Below, one piece after another: positions 6,281 to 11,918 of a stretch of 11,918 nt of DNA (within the stretch, counting starts at the first letter, position 1; every line of letters begins with the position of its first letter). The notes beneath the pieces are model-generated. The model saw only the letters and a program-made list of their open reading frames with translations, was not told the DNA's origin and made no database searches. The translations under genes and the position numbers were made by a program. This stretch comes from an uncultured Helicobacter sp. (GTDB lineage: Bacteria > Campylobacterota > Campylobacteria > Campylobacterales > Helicobacteraceae). The stretch lies in contig CAMXAV010000004.1 in NCBI GenBank assembly GCA_947179285.1, forward strand, positions 1 through 11,918. Direction: 5' to 3'.

Positions 6281-6301
6281 ATTATGTTATAATAGCATAA
6301 T
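6281..6301. promoter_or_regulatory. 21-bp dyad centred on the flaG -10 (operator candidate)
   Basis: The segment is symmetric about base 6291. Outer arms ATTATG and CATAAT are perfect complements, and 9 of the 10 base pairs across the dyad match, the exception being T6287 opposite G6295. The TATAAT at 6288-6293 lies in its centre. A symmetric, AT-rich 21-bp site over a -10 is the expected geometry for a dimeric repressor. Chance symmetry helped by AT richness is the main alternative. Confidence 0.45.
6285..6293 (+). promoter_or_regulatory. Extended -10 housekeeping promoter candidate for flaG
   Basis: TGTTATAAT is a perfect TATAAT preceded by TGn, 30 bases before the flaG ATG. There is no convincing -35, as is usual for Helicobacter housekeeping promoters. 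With the sigma28-like site 17 bp upstream, the flagellar operon may have tandem promoters: a basal one and a late flagellar one. Confidence 0.55.
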
Positions 6302-6323
6302 AAACTATCAAGGAGGATAGATT

Positions 6324-6737
6324 ATGGAATCCATTCAACCAACACTCACAACCAACTATGCGCCAAGCATTGCACCAATGCCAGCCGCATCGAGTACTCC
6401 CACACCTAGCGTCCCCAAAATGCCAACACAATCTGCCGATTTGGGTCGTTATGCCGAAGAAAGTGCAACAAACCCTCAAGGTTTTTCGCAAACAACCGAT
6501 GTAGAAGAAGACACAAAAGAGAGAATTGCGAAGCTCGTAGAAGAGCTCAACGCGGTGTATAATCCGCTCAATCTATCCGCAACGTTTGGCTACAATGACG
6601 ACATCAAGGCGATGTATGTCGAAGTGAAGAGAATCGACAACGGCGAGGTTTTGCGCCAGATTCCTAGCCAAGAGGCGATGCGTTTGATGGCGGCGATTCG
6701 CGAGATGCAAAGCGCAATTTTCGATACAGAGGTCTAA
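6324..6737 (+). CDS. flaG: Flagellar protein FlaG
   Basis: This 137-aa protein is the FlaG that usually precedes fliD and influences filament length in Campylobacterota. Residues 1-60 are Pro/Thr/Ser-rich and look disordered. Residues 63-137 hold the conserved domain. It comprises a helix (TKERIAKLVEELNAVYNPLN), a strand pair ending in MYVEVKRIDNGEVLRQIPSQEAM (97-119), and a closing helix IREMQSAIFDTEV. The (N/T)GEV(I/L)RQIP core is diagnostic. A full AGGAGG (6311-6316) lies 7 bases from the ATG, the strongest Shine-Dalgarno in the window, implying high expression. It is the first gene after a regulatory gap, with fliD 16 bp downstream. Confidence 0.93.
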   Translation: MESIQPTLTTNYAPSIAPMPAASSTPTPSVPKMPTQSADLGRYAEESATNPQGFSQTTDVEEDTKERIAKLVEELNAVYNPLNLSATFGYNDDIKAMYVEVKRIDNGEVLRQIPSQEAMRLMAAIREMQSAIFDTEV

Positions 6738-6753
6738 AATCTAAGGAGAACTT

Positions 6754-8868
6754 ATGGCAACAACACAAGTAATGGGGCTTGGAAGCGGCTTCCTCGACAA
6801 CACACTCTTTGACAACCTCAAAAAGGTACAGGAAGAAACAATCATCGAGCCTCTCACCAAGAGAATGCAAACCAACCTCGACAAGCAAACGAGTCTCACC
6901 GAGATTATGACGCTTGTTGAGCAGCTCAAGACAAATGTGAAAAAATTCACCGATGGTGATACCTATAATCAACGCAAGGCGACAACGACAGGCGAGGGAA
7001 TCACCGCAACGATTAGCACAGGTATCCCCGTGCAAGACATCACCGTTGAGGTACATCAGCTCGCCAAAAACGACCTCACACAGCTTGGCAAAAAATATGA
7101 GAGTCGCGATTCGACATTCTCGACGTCTAACACAACACTACAGTTCAGCCACGGCGGCAAGGATTATAAGATTGACATCGTAGCCGGCGAGACATTGGCT
7201 GATGTTGCCCAAAAAATCACAGACACAACGGACGGTGCTGTGATGGGGATTATCATGAAAACAGGGGGAAACCAACCCTATCAGCTCATGATTCAATCCA
7301 AAGACACAGGCGAGGAGAATCGAATCTATTTTGGTAACTCGCTATCGAGCTCGCTCGTGAAAGGTGGGGCGCTCACAGCAGGCGTTGAATTTACCATAAA
7401 AGATGCGAATGGAAATGACAAAACGCTTAGTTTCAACATGAACACTCACTCCACCAACACATCGCAGGAGAACGCGGAGGGAGTTGTTATAACACTTAAG
7501 CACACCATGAGTCAAGACCCTGACCTCAAGAAGTTGCTTGATGATGGCACAATCAGTGTCGAGCTTGTGAATGGTGGCAAGGGCTTCATCATCAACGACC
7601 AACGCGGGTATGATATTAGTGTTGCTAGCAGTGGAAGCGGTGGTCCTTTGAGCGAGCTTGGTCTCACAGCGGGCACAAGAAGCTTTGGCACAGACGACTT
7701 CACAGGCAGCACAGCTGTTAAAGGCGGCGCGGTGAGCGGTTGGGTTGCGATTGGTGGCGTGCGGCTCGACCTCTCGACTATCACAAGCGCAAGCAACACA
7801 GCCGAGCAGAATCTGAACGCGATTGTCGATGCGATTAACAACGGCAATGGCGATGTTACGGCAAAGGCTGTCGATGGCAAGCTCGTTGTGAACGATGCAA
7901 AAGGCTATGGCAATGTGCAAATCGTTTTCGATTCGGGCAACTCAAACCAAGAGAATGCCGACATCGCGAGCAAACTCGGAATCACCGGTGGTTTCCACAT
8001 GTCGACCGCAAACTTTTTGGCACACGCAGGCGTTACCAATGTGCAACGCGCCCAAGACGCGAAGTTTAGCTGGAACGGAATCGAGATTGCGCGCTCAACC
8101 AACACCGTTGATGATGTCGTGAGCGGAATCAGCGTGGAGCTCACCAAAGAGCACACAGGCACTGACCATTCCGTGATTCGTATCACACGCGATGATGATG
8201 ACATTTTCAAGGGCATTGATGAGTTTGTCAAAACCTATAACGAGCTCATTAGCAAGATTGAAGAAGAGACACGCTATGACGAAAAAACCAAAGTCGCGGG
8301 GAATCTAAACGGCGAGACAACCATTACAGGCGTGCGCTCGACACTTAAGAACATCTTGAACTTCACCGCTGGTTCGGGCATTAGCGTGAGCATTTCGAGC
8401 TATGGCTTTAGCTTTGACGATGAGGGGCGGCTCAAGATTGACGAAAAAACCTTGAAAGAAAAATTCAAAGAAGACCCCGAGCTTGCCATTGCGTTCTTCA
8501 AGGGCGGCGAATTTACGATTGGCGGTTTTGAGATTGCCAAACGTGATGCGAATGGCAAGGTGATTGAAGGCGAGTTTGACCGCATTGGCGGCACAACAAC
8601 CACCATTGACGGGCTCTTTACGCAGTTCTCTGACGCGATTGAGAAGATGATTACGGGCTCAAATTCAACGCTTAAATCATTCGAGCAGAGCCTCAAAGAC
8701 GATTATGACCGCGTCAAGACAGACAAAGAAAACCAACAATCGCGGCTCGATGAGCGTATGGAAGCAACAAGAAGCCGCATGAATGCGTATGATTCATTGA
8801 TTAACAAGATGACGCAAGCGCAACAAACATTGCAACAGATGATTAACGCATCATCGGGCAATAACTAG
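6754..8868 (+). CDS. fliD: Flagellar filament cap protein FliD (HAP2)
   Basis: This 704-aa protein would form the cap at the filament tip that folds incoming flagellin, and is secreted by the flagellar export apparatus. The N-terminal domain (about 5-105) opens MGLGSGFLDNTLFDNLKKVQ, a hydrophilic export-type start without a Sec signal. The C-terminal FliD domain runs from about 427 (VQRAQDAKFSWNGIEIARSTNTVDDVVSGISVEL) to 690. It ends in a heptad helix (DRVKTDKENQQSRLDERMEATRSRMNAYDSLINKM) that matches the polymerisation segment of the family. The centre (about 204-413) is variable surface sequence and seems to contain a duplicated module. Length is near that of H. pylori FliD (685 aa) and longer than the enteric protein (about 470). 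AAGGAGA precedes the ATG. It is followed 25 bp on by fliS. Confidence 0.96.
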   Translation: MATTQVMGLGSGFLDNTLFDNLKKVQEETIIEPLTKRMQTNLDKQTSLTEIMTLVEQLKTNVKKFTDGDTYNQRKATTTGEGITATISTGIPVQDITVEVHQLAKNDLTQLGKKYESRDSTFSTSNTTLQFSHGGKDYKIDIVAGETLADVAQKITDTTDGAVMGIIMKTGGNQPYQLMIQSKDTGEENRIYFGNSLSSSLVKGGALTAGVEFTIKDANGNDKTLSFNMNTHSTNTSQENAEGVVITLKHTMSQDPDLKKLLDDGTISVELVNGGKGFIINDQRGYDISVASSGSGGPLSELGLTAGTRSFGTDDFTGSTAVKGGAVSGWVAIGGVRLDLSTITSASNTAEQNLNAIVDAINNGNGDVTAKAVDGKLVVNDAKGYGNVQIVFDSGNSNQENADIASKLGITGGFHMSTANFLAHAGVTNVQRAQDAKFSWNGIEIARSTNTVDDVVSGISVELTKEHTGTDHSVIRITRDDDDIFKGIDEFVKTYNELISKIEEETRYDEKTKVAGNLNGETTITGVRSTLKNILNFTAGSGISVSISSYGFSFDDEGRLKIDEKTLKEKFKEDPELAIAFFKGGEFTIGGFEIAKRDANGKVIEGEFDRIGGTTTTIDGLFTQFSDAIEKMITGSNSTLKSFEQSLKDDYDRVKTDKENQQSRLDERMEATRSRMNAYDSLINKMTQAQQTLQQMINASSGNN

Positions 8869-8893
8869 AATTGAATCACACAAGGAGTGGACA

Positions 8894-9286
8894 ATGCTTA
8901 AAGGAAAAAATGCTTATGGTTCGTATGCACAGAGTGCTGTTTCGGTCGAATCTCCTGCTAAATTAGTCGAAATGCTTTATGAGGGGATTTTGCGCTTTGC
9001 CGTTTCGGCAAAGCAAGGCATTGAGGAAGAGGATATTGAGAAAAAAATCCACTTCATCAATCGCATTACCGATATTTTTGCCGAGCTCATTAGCTCGCTT
9101 GATTATGAAAGGGGAGGGCAGGTTGCGCATTATTTGACAGGGCTTTACACCCACCAAATCAAGCTGCTCACGCAGGCAAATATCGAAAACGATACGGCAA
9201 AAATCGACATTGTCATGCGCGTTGTGCGCGGTCTTTTGGAAGCTTGGAGAGAGGTGCATCCTGATGAATTGGGCAACGCAGTTTAA
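8894..9286 (+). CDS. fliS: Flagellin export chaperone FliS
   Basis: This 130-aa cytoplasmic helical-bundle chaperone binds the C-terminal helix of flagellin and prevents premature polymerisation before export. Family features are NAYGSYAQSAV (6-16, with the conserved N-terminal Tyr), SPAKLVEMLYEGILRF (20-35), the INRITDIFAELISSLDYERGG helix (55-75), LTGLYTHQIKLLTQANIENDT (81-101), and a last helix with LLEAWREV (114-121). Length is typical (about 125-135 aa). AAGGAG lies about 9 bases before the ATG. Its 3' end overlaps the next small gene by 23 bp, pointing to coupled synthesis. Confidence 0.95.
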   Translation: MLKGKNAYGSYAQSAVSVESPAKLVEMLYEGILRFAVSAKQGIEEEDIEKKIHFINRITDIFAELISSLDYERGGQVAHYLTGLYTHQIKLLTQANIENDTAKIDIVMRVVRGLLEAWREVHPDELGNAV

Positions 9287-9515
9287 GGTTGCCATTGCAG
9301 GCAGAGACGCCGAGAAGGTCATGCAAGCCTTCGAGGCGCTCCCACCATTGGAACGACTCAGCAAAGAAGAAGCGCAAGAATTGTATGATTATTTAGAGCA
9401 AGGCATTGCCATTGTCGAAGAGGCGCGCAAACATGGTTCTGATGAGATTGTCAAATTCAAAAAAGTCCGACAATTTCTCAAAACAAATCCCTATGGCGGT
9501 GGCAACCCTGTGTAA
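9264..9515 (+). CDS. Small helical protein in the fliT position (possible flagellar chaperone)
   Basis: I do not recognise this 83-aa protein by motif. It is predicted to be almost wholly helical and charged (LSKEEAQELYDYLEQGIAIVEEARKHGSDEIVKFKKVRQFLK, residues 32-73), with a Gly/Pro tail (NPYGGGNPV). It has no signal or membrane segment. The gene starts inside fliS (ATG at 9264, GAGAGAGG upstream). An upstream in-frame ATG at 9210 would extend it far into fliS and add a Cys-rich stretch, and I rejected it. In enteric bacteria fliT, the FliD chaperone, follows fliS, and the same order here makes a FliT-like role plausible. That is inference from position and size only. It corresponds to HP0754 in my recollection of the H. 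pylori order. Confidence 0.75.
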   Translation: MNWATQFKVAIAGRDAEKVMQAFEALPPLERLSKEEAQELYDYLEQGIAIVEEARKHGSDEIVKFKKVRQFLKTNPYGGGNPV

Positions 9516-9533
9516 TCACAACAAAGGCAGAGT

Positions 9534-10424
9534 TTGAACCAATTCCAACCCCTCACGCTTGCGGATAGGGCGCTCATCGAATCCTATCTGCAAGAATACC
9601 CACCAGAAGTGTCTGATTTATCGTTCACAAACCTTTACTTGTGGCATTTTTCGCGTACAATCCGCTTTTGTGAAATCGCAGGCGCATTGTGTATCGAGAC
9701 AACATATCCCAACCAAGCCCCATTTCTCTTTTTCCCCGTTGGTGGCGATAAGGCGCAGGCAATCGAAAAACTGATTGCGCATTATCGGGCGCTAAATCTC
9801 CCCTTTTGTATCCATTCTCTTTCGGAAAACAACAAAGCCGAGCTCGAGGCGCTCATGCCCGAACGATTTGTGTTTGAACACAACCGCGACCGCTCGGATT
9901 ATATCTATGAAACCCATAGCCTCATCGAGCTCAAGGGGCGCAAGTTTCATAAGAAAAAGAATCATGTCAATCAATTTTACGAAAACTATCCTAATTATAG
10001 CTATGAGACGCTCACAGAAGGCAACCAGCAAGAGTTGCTTGCCACGTGGAACGCGTGGTTTGCGCAAAGCGAGCCCACGCAGAGCCTTACCAACGAACAC
10101 ATTGGAATCTGCAATGCGATTGCGCATTTTGCCGATTTAAGCTTCAGGTGCGGAATCGTGCGCGTTGGCGGCGAGATTGTCGCTTTTAGCTTGGGCGAGC
10201 CGCTCAACAAAGAAACGGCTGTGATTCATATCGAAAAAGCAAATATTCGCTATCATGGCGCGTATCAAGTCATTAATCAGCTTTTTCTAAAACATGAATG
10301 GAGCGATTATCGCTTTGTCAATCGCGAGGAAGATTTGGGGATTGAGGGCTTGCGCAGAGCGAAGTTGAGCTACCAGCCCTATTGCATTTTGGATAAATAC
10401 GAGGCAAGCTTGAAGGAGGGGTGA
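9534..10424 (+). CDS. DUF2156 (phosphatidylglycerol lysyltransferase C-terminal / GNAT-like) protein
   Basis: This 296-aa soluble protein belongs to the DUF2156 group, built from GNAT-like folds related to the aminoacyl-transfer domain of MprF and to Fem transferases. Diagnostic segments are FTNLYLWH (31-38), LKGRKFHKKKNHVNQFYENYPNYSYETL (133-160), the GNAT-like strand GIVRVGGEIVAFSLGE (207-222), HIEKANIRYHGAYQVINQLF (232-251), and FVNREEDLGIEGLRRAKLSYQP (261-282). No membrane segments are seen, so it is not a full MprF. Substrate is unknown. The start is a TTG at 9534, with AAAGGCAG as a modest Shine-Dalgarno, and no ATG or GTG gives a better N-terminus. It lies 18 bp after the flagellar ORF and directly abuts the regulator gene (stop 10422-10424, next ATG 10425). 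Confidence 0.85.
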   Translation: MNQFQPLTLADRALIESYLQEYPPEVSDLSFTNLYLWHFSRTIRFCEIAGALCIETTYPNQAPFLFFPVGGDKAQAIEKLIAHYRALNLPFCIHSLSENNKAELEALMPERFVFEHNRDRSDYIYETHSLIELKGRKFHKKKNHVNQFYENYPNYSYETLTEGNQQELLATWNAWFAQSEPTQSLTNEHIGICNAIAHFADLSFRCGIVRVGGEIVAFSLGEPLNKETAVIHIEKANIRYHGAYQVINQLFLKHEWSDYRFVNREEDLGIEGLRRAKLSYQPYCILDKYEASLKEG

Positions 10425-10958
10425 ATGGATAATGCAAAATTTGCACGGCTAGGACGCATTTTGGAGTTGTTGCACAAAGGGGAGAGTTTATCGATTAAAG
10501 ATTTAAGCGAAGAATTTGGCGTTAGCGAACGCACTTTGCAACGCGATATTTATCAACGTTTGGGCGATAAAGTCATCAAAATTAATGGCAATTTTCAGCT
10601 TACACAAAAGGCAGAACATCAAAGTCGCGATGCGATGATTATGCAGGTTGTGCGCGAAGTCTGTCAAGAAATGGGCGAAGAATTTGTCTCGCGAATCGAT
10701 GAGATTTTTGCACTCGCGCAAAAAGAGCCCAAGCAGCCACAACAGCAACAGCAGCCAAGCGCGCCGCGCATTCCCGATTCTGCTCCTATGCTTAAAATCA
10801 CCTATTGTCTTGCTGACGAAACATATAAAATACGTCTTGTGCCACAAGGCATTCTTTTTTATGAGAATCAATATTGGCTGCAAGGCATAAGCGAGCAAGG
10901 CGCAGAGAAGATTCCACTTGTGGCGATTTCTAAGATGAAGCCCATTAAAATCAAATAA
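10425..10958 (+). CDS. HTH transcriptional regulator with partial WYL-like domain
   Basis: This 177-aa protein carries an N-terminal DeoR/HTH_11-type winged helix. Residues 8-47 (LGRILELLHKGESLSIKDLSEEFGVSERTLQRDIYQRLG) contain the recognition helix SERTLQRDI. A helical linker (65-100) and a Gln/Pro-rich stretch (QPQQQQQPSAP, 104-114) follow. The C-terminus (122-177: LKITYCLADETYKIRLVPQGILFYENQYWLQGIS) matches the first strands of a WYL ligand-sensing domain. The family's VxPxxIxxxxxxWYL core appears as VPQGILFYENQYWLQG. WYL regulators are usually about 300 aa with a C-terminal WCX extension, so this is a short form. It is preceded by GGAGGGG with no intergenic space, so it is probably co-transcribed with the DUF2156 gene. 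Its base composition is visibly more AT-rich than region 226-6236. Confidence 0.83.
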   Translation: MDNAKFARLGRILELLHKGESLSIKDLSEEFGVSERTLQRDIYQRLGDKVIKINGNFQLTQKAEHQSRDAMIMQVVREVCQEMGEEFVSRIDEIFALAQKEPKQPQQQQQPSAPRIPDSAPMLKITYCLADETYKIRLVPQGILFYENQYWLQGISEQGAEKIPLVAISKMKPIKIK

Positions 10959-10975
10959 TCATTTGCCCGATTCTT

Positions 10976-11002
10976 TTGTCATCGTAGCCTTTTTGTTATC
11001 AT
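10976..11002 (+). promoter_or_regulatory. Candidate promoter for the terminal gene
   Basis: TGTTATCAT at 10994-11002 is an extended -10 (TGn plus TATCAT, a 5/6 match). TTGTCA at 10976-10981 is a possible -35 with a short 15-bp spacer. The 65-bp gap between the regulator gene and the ATG at 11024 is the largest since flaG, consistent with a new transcription unit. GAAAGGGCG (11012-11020) supplies the Shine-Dalgarno. Confidence 0.4.
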
Positions 11003-11023
11003 ATATACAACGAAAGGGCGAAA

Positions 11024-11918
11024 ATGAGACATAAAATTCCTATTTTTTATGAGACACAACACAAAAAGTTTTTAGACGTACATGCAAAAGAGATTCGCGA
11101 TAGCAAGCTTTTTGCGCCCATCATCGCCATTATGCCTTCTGATTCTTTTTGTGTCGCGCATTTGAACGAAACGCAAAACGATACAGAATCTTTTGCCCAT
11201 GCTTTGTTGCAGCTCAATCTTGATGGCAGCGAGGAATATTTTTTTGCACGTCCAAGCCCAAAGGTGGGGTATATCTACCCGCAATCTTTGCTATGCCAAG
11301 CGATTGCGGAGCTCCAAAAGCATTCGTTTGCTGCGCTAGTCGCCGTCCCGAGTGTCGCGATTCTGCCCGCGATTGTGCCAAACAATGCGCCAACGCTCGT
11401 TGTTTGGGCAGGCGCAGAGCATTTTATCGCCGTTGTTTTTGAAGGCGCTGTGCATTTTTTTCAGACATTCAAGCCCGAAGATTCGATAGCCATTATTCTT
11501 GCAAATCTCATTCCTGTGCTAAATTTTCATCAACTCTTTCCGCAGCATGTTCTTAGCACAATCCATGATGATTCTATCGCCGATTTTTGCGCCACAAGCG
11601 GAATCGAACCAACGATGATTGCCGATTGTTTTTGCAACGAAAAAACGATGGCATTTGTGCAACAAAATCCGCAGATATGTTGGGCTGAAGATTCAAAGAT
11701 TGAATGCGCAACTTTTGGCAAGCTCATAGTTTTTATGTTTCTTGTTTGTGTCGCCGTTTTGGCGATGCCTTTGTGGGAATATTGGGACGCATATTCGCAT
11801 TATCATACGCAAGAGCCCCAAGAATTGGGCGAAAAAAGCGGCGTTGATGTCGATAGATTCTATATCCAAAGCATGCTAAAAGATTCTGATGTTCCATTAG
11901 AATCTCTTGGCGATTCTT
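11024..11918 (+). CDS. Unrecognised single-pass membrane protein, 3' end outside window
   Basis: An open frame runs from ATG 11024 to the window edge (298 codons, no stop). I do not recognise the product. Residues 1-230 lack a signal peptide and form a mixed alpha/beta domain with hydrophobic strands (FAPIIAIMPSD 30-40, FAALVAVPSVAILPAIVP 102-119, TLVVWAGAEHFIAVVFEGAVHFFQTF 124-149). It holds several Cys (43, 91, 189, 202, 204, 219, 228). One membrane segment lies at about 232-251 (FGKLIVFMFLVCVAVLAMPL). Then comes an acidic, presumably periplasmic segment to residue 298. A cytoplasmic alpha/beta domain, one helix and a periplasmic tail is also the layout of GspL or of a PilM-PilN fusion in type II secretion, type IV pilus and Campylobacter Cts-type competence systems. 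That is only a topological analogy. It has its own promoter candidate. Confidence 0.8.
   Translation, partial: MRHKIPIFYETQHKKFLDVHAKEIRDSKLFAPIIAIMPSDSFCVAHLNETQNDTESFAHALLQLNLDGSEEYFFARPSPKVGYIYPQSLLCQAIAELQKHSFAALVAVPSVAILPAIVPNNAPTLVVWAGAEHFIAVVFEGAVHFFQTFKPEDSIAIILANLIPVLNFHQLFPQHVLSTIHDDSIADFCATSGIEPTMIADCFCNEKTMAFVQQNPQICWAEDSKIECATFGKLIVFMFLVCVAVLAMPLWEYWDAYSHYHTQEPQELGEKSGVDVDRFYIQSMLKDSDVPLESLGDS

Noticed and set aside
9210-9263. Upstream start for the small gene after fliS
   Set aside because: The extra residues (MSCALCAVFWKLGERCIL) are the frame-shifted reading of the fliS 3' end. The ATG at 9264 has a better purine-rich upstream site.
10733-10760. CAACAG-like tandem repeat in the regulator gene as a phase-variable repeat
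   Set aside because: The run is short and irregular, and reads as a Gln-rich linker. Unit changes would keep the frame and have little predicted effect.
1-11918. tRNA/rRNA genes, CRISPR arrays, insertion sequences, prophage or defence genes
   Set aside because: I saw no cloverleaf-type, spacer-repeat, transposase or phage signatures. The window is nearly all coding with conserved gene order.

Overview
The window reads as a chromosomal segment from a Helicobacter-type member of the Campylobacterota with a fairly high G+C content (roughly half, judged by eye, so higher than H. pylori). Two things support this. The gene order RluA-family synthase, fibronectin-III lipoprotein, trmB, ftsE, ftsX, envC-like, flaG, fliD, fliS, small ORF matches, from memory, the H. 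pylori HP0745-HP0754 block. The TrmB is also the long (~390 aa) form that I associate with Helicobacter and Campylobacter. All genes are on the + strand, packed with overlaps or very short gaps, and there are no RNA genes, IS elements or CRISPR arrays.

Region 1 (1-225) is non-coding. It holds an imperfect inverted repeat of the dispersed 'TGTCATTGCGAGCG' type (21-121), an extended -10 promoter candidate (163-177) and a perfect 15-bp hyphenated palindrome (193-207) ahead of the first gene.

Region 2 (226-6236) is a tightly overlapped operon-like run. It encodes a 23S rRNA-type pseudouridine synthase, a lipoprotein with four fibronectin-III-like modules, the tRNA m7G46 methyltransferase TrmB, the FtsE/FtsX ABC-type division complex, and a coiled-coil LytM-fold protein that lacks the zinc-binding residues and so looks like an EnvC-type amidase activator. 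FtsE, FtsX and the EnvC-like protein probably form one trans-envelope machine that couples division to septal peptidoglycan cleavage. The ftsE and ftsX starts are each preceded by a G tract (G8 and G7).

Region 3 (6237-6323) is a regulatory gap with a sigma28-like site, an extended TGTTATAAT -10, and a 21-bp near-perfect dyad centred on that -10.

Region 4 (6324-9515) is a flagellar filament-tip operon: flaG, fliD (cap), fliS (flagellin chaperone) and a small helical ORF in the place where fliT sits in enterics.

Region 5 (9534-10958) holds a DUF2156/GNAT-like protein (TTG start) and, directly abutting it, a short HTH plus partial WYL-like regulator. Region 6 (10959-11918) has its own promoter candidate and a 3'-truncated gene for an unrecognised protein with one membrane segment, cytoplasmic N-terminal domain and periplasmic C-terminus. 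This is the least explained gene of the window.

Most of the window is conserved housekeeping and motility content, and I found no clear new defence or mobile system. The points most worth a second look are the G-tract junctions, the flaG promoter dyad, the signal peptide encoded inside the tail of the synthase gene, the catalytically dead LytM protein and the terminal unknown gene.
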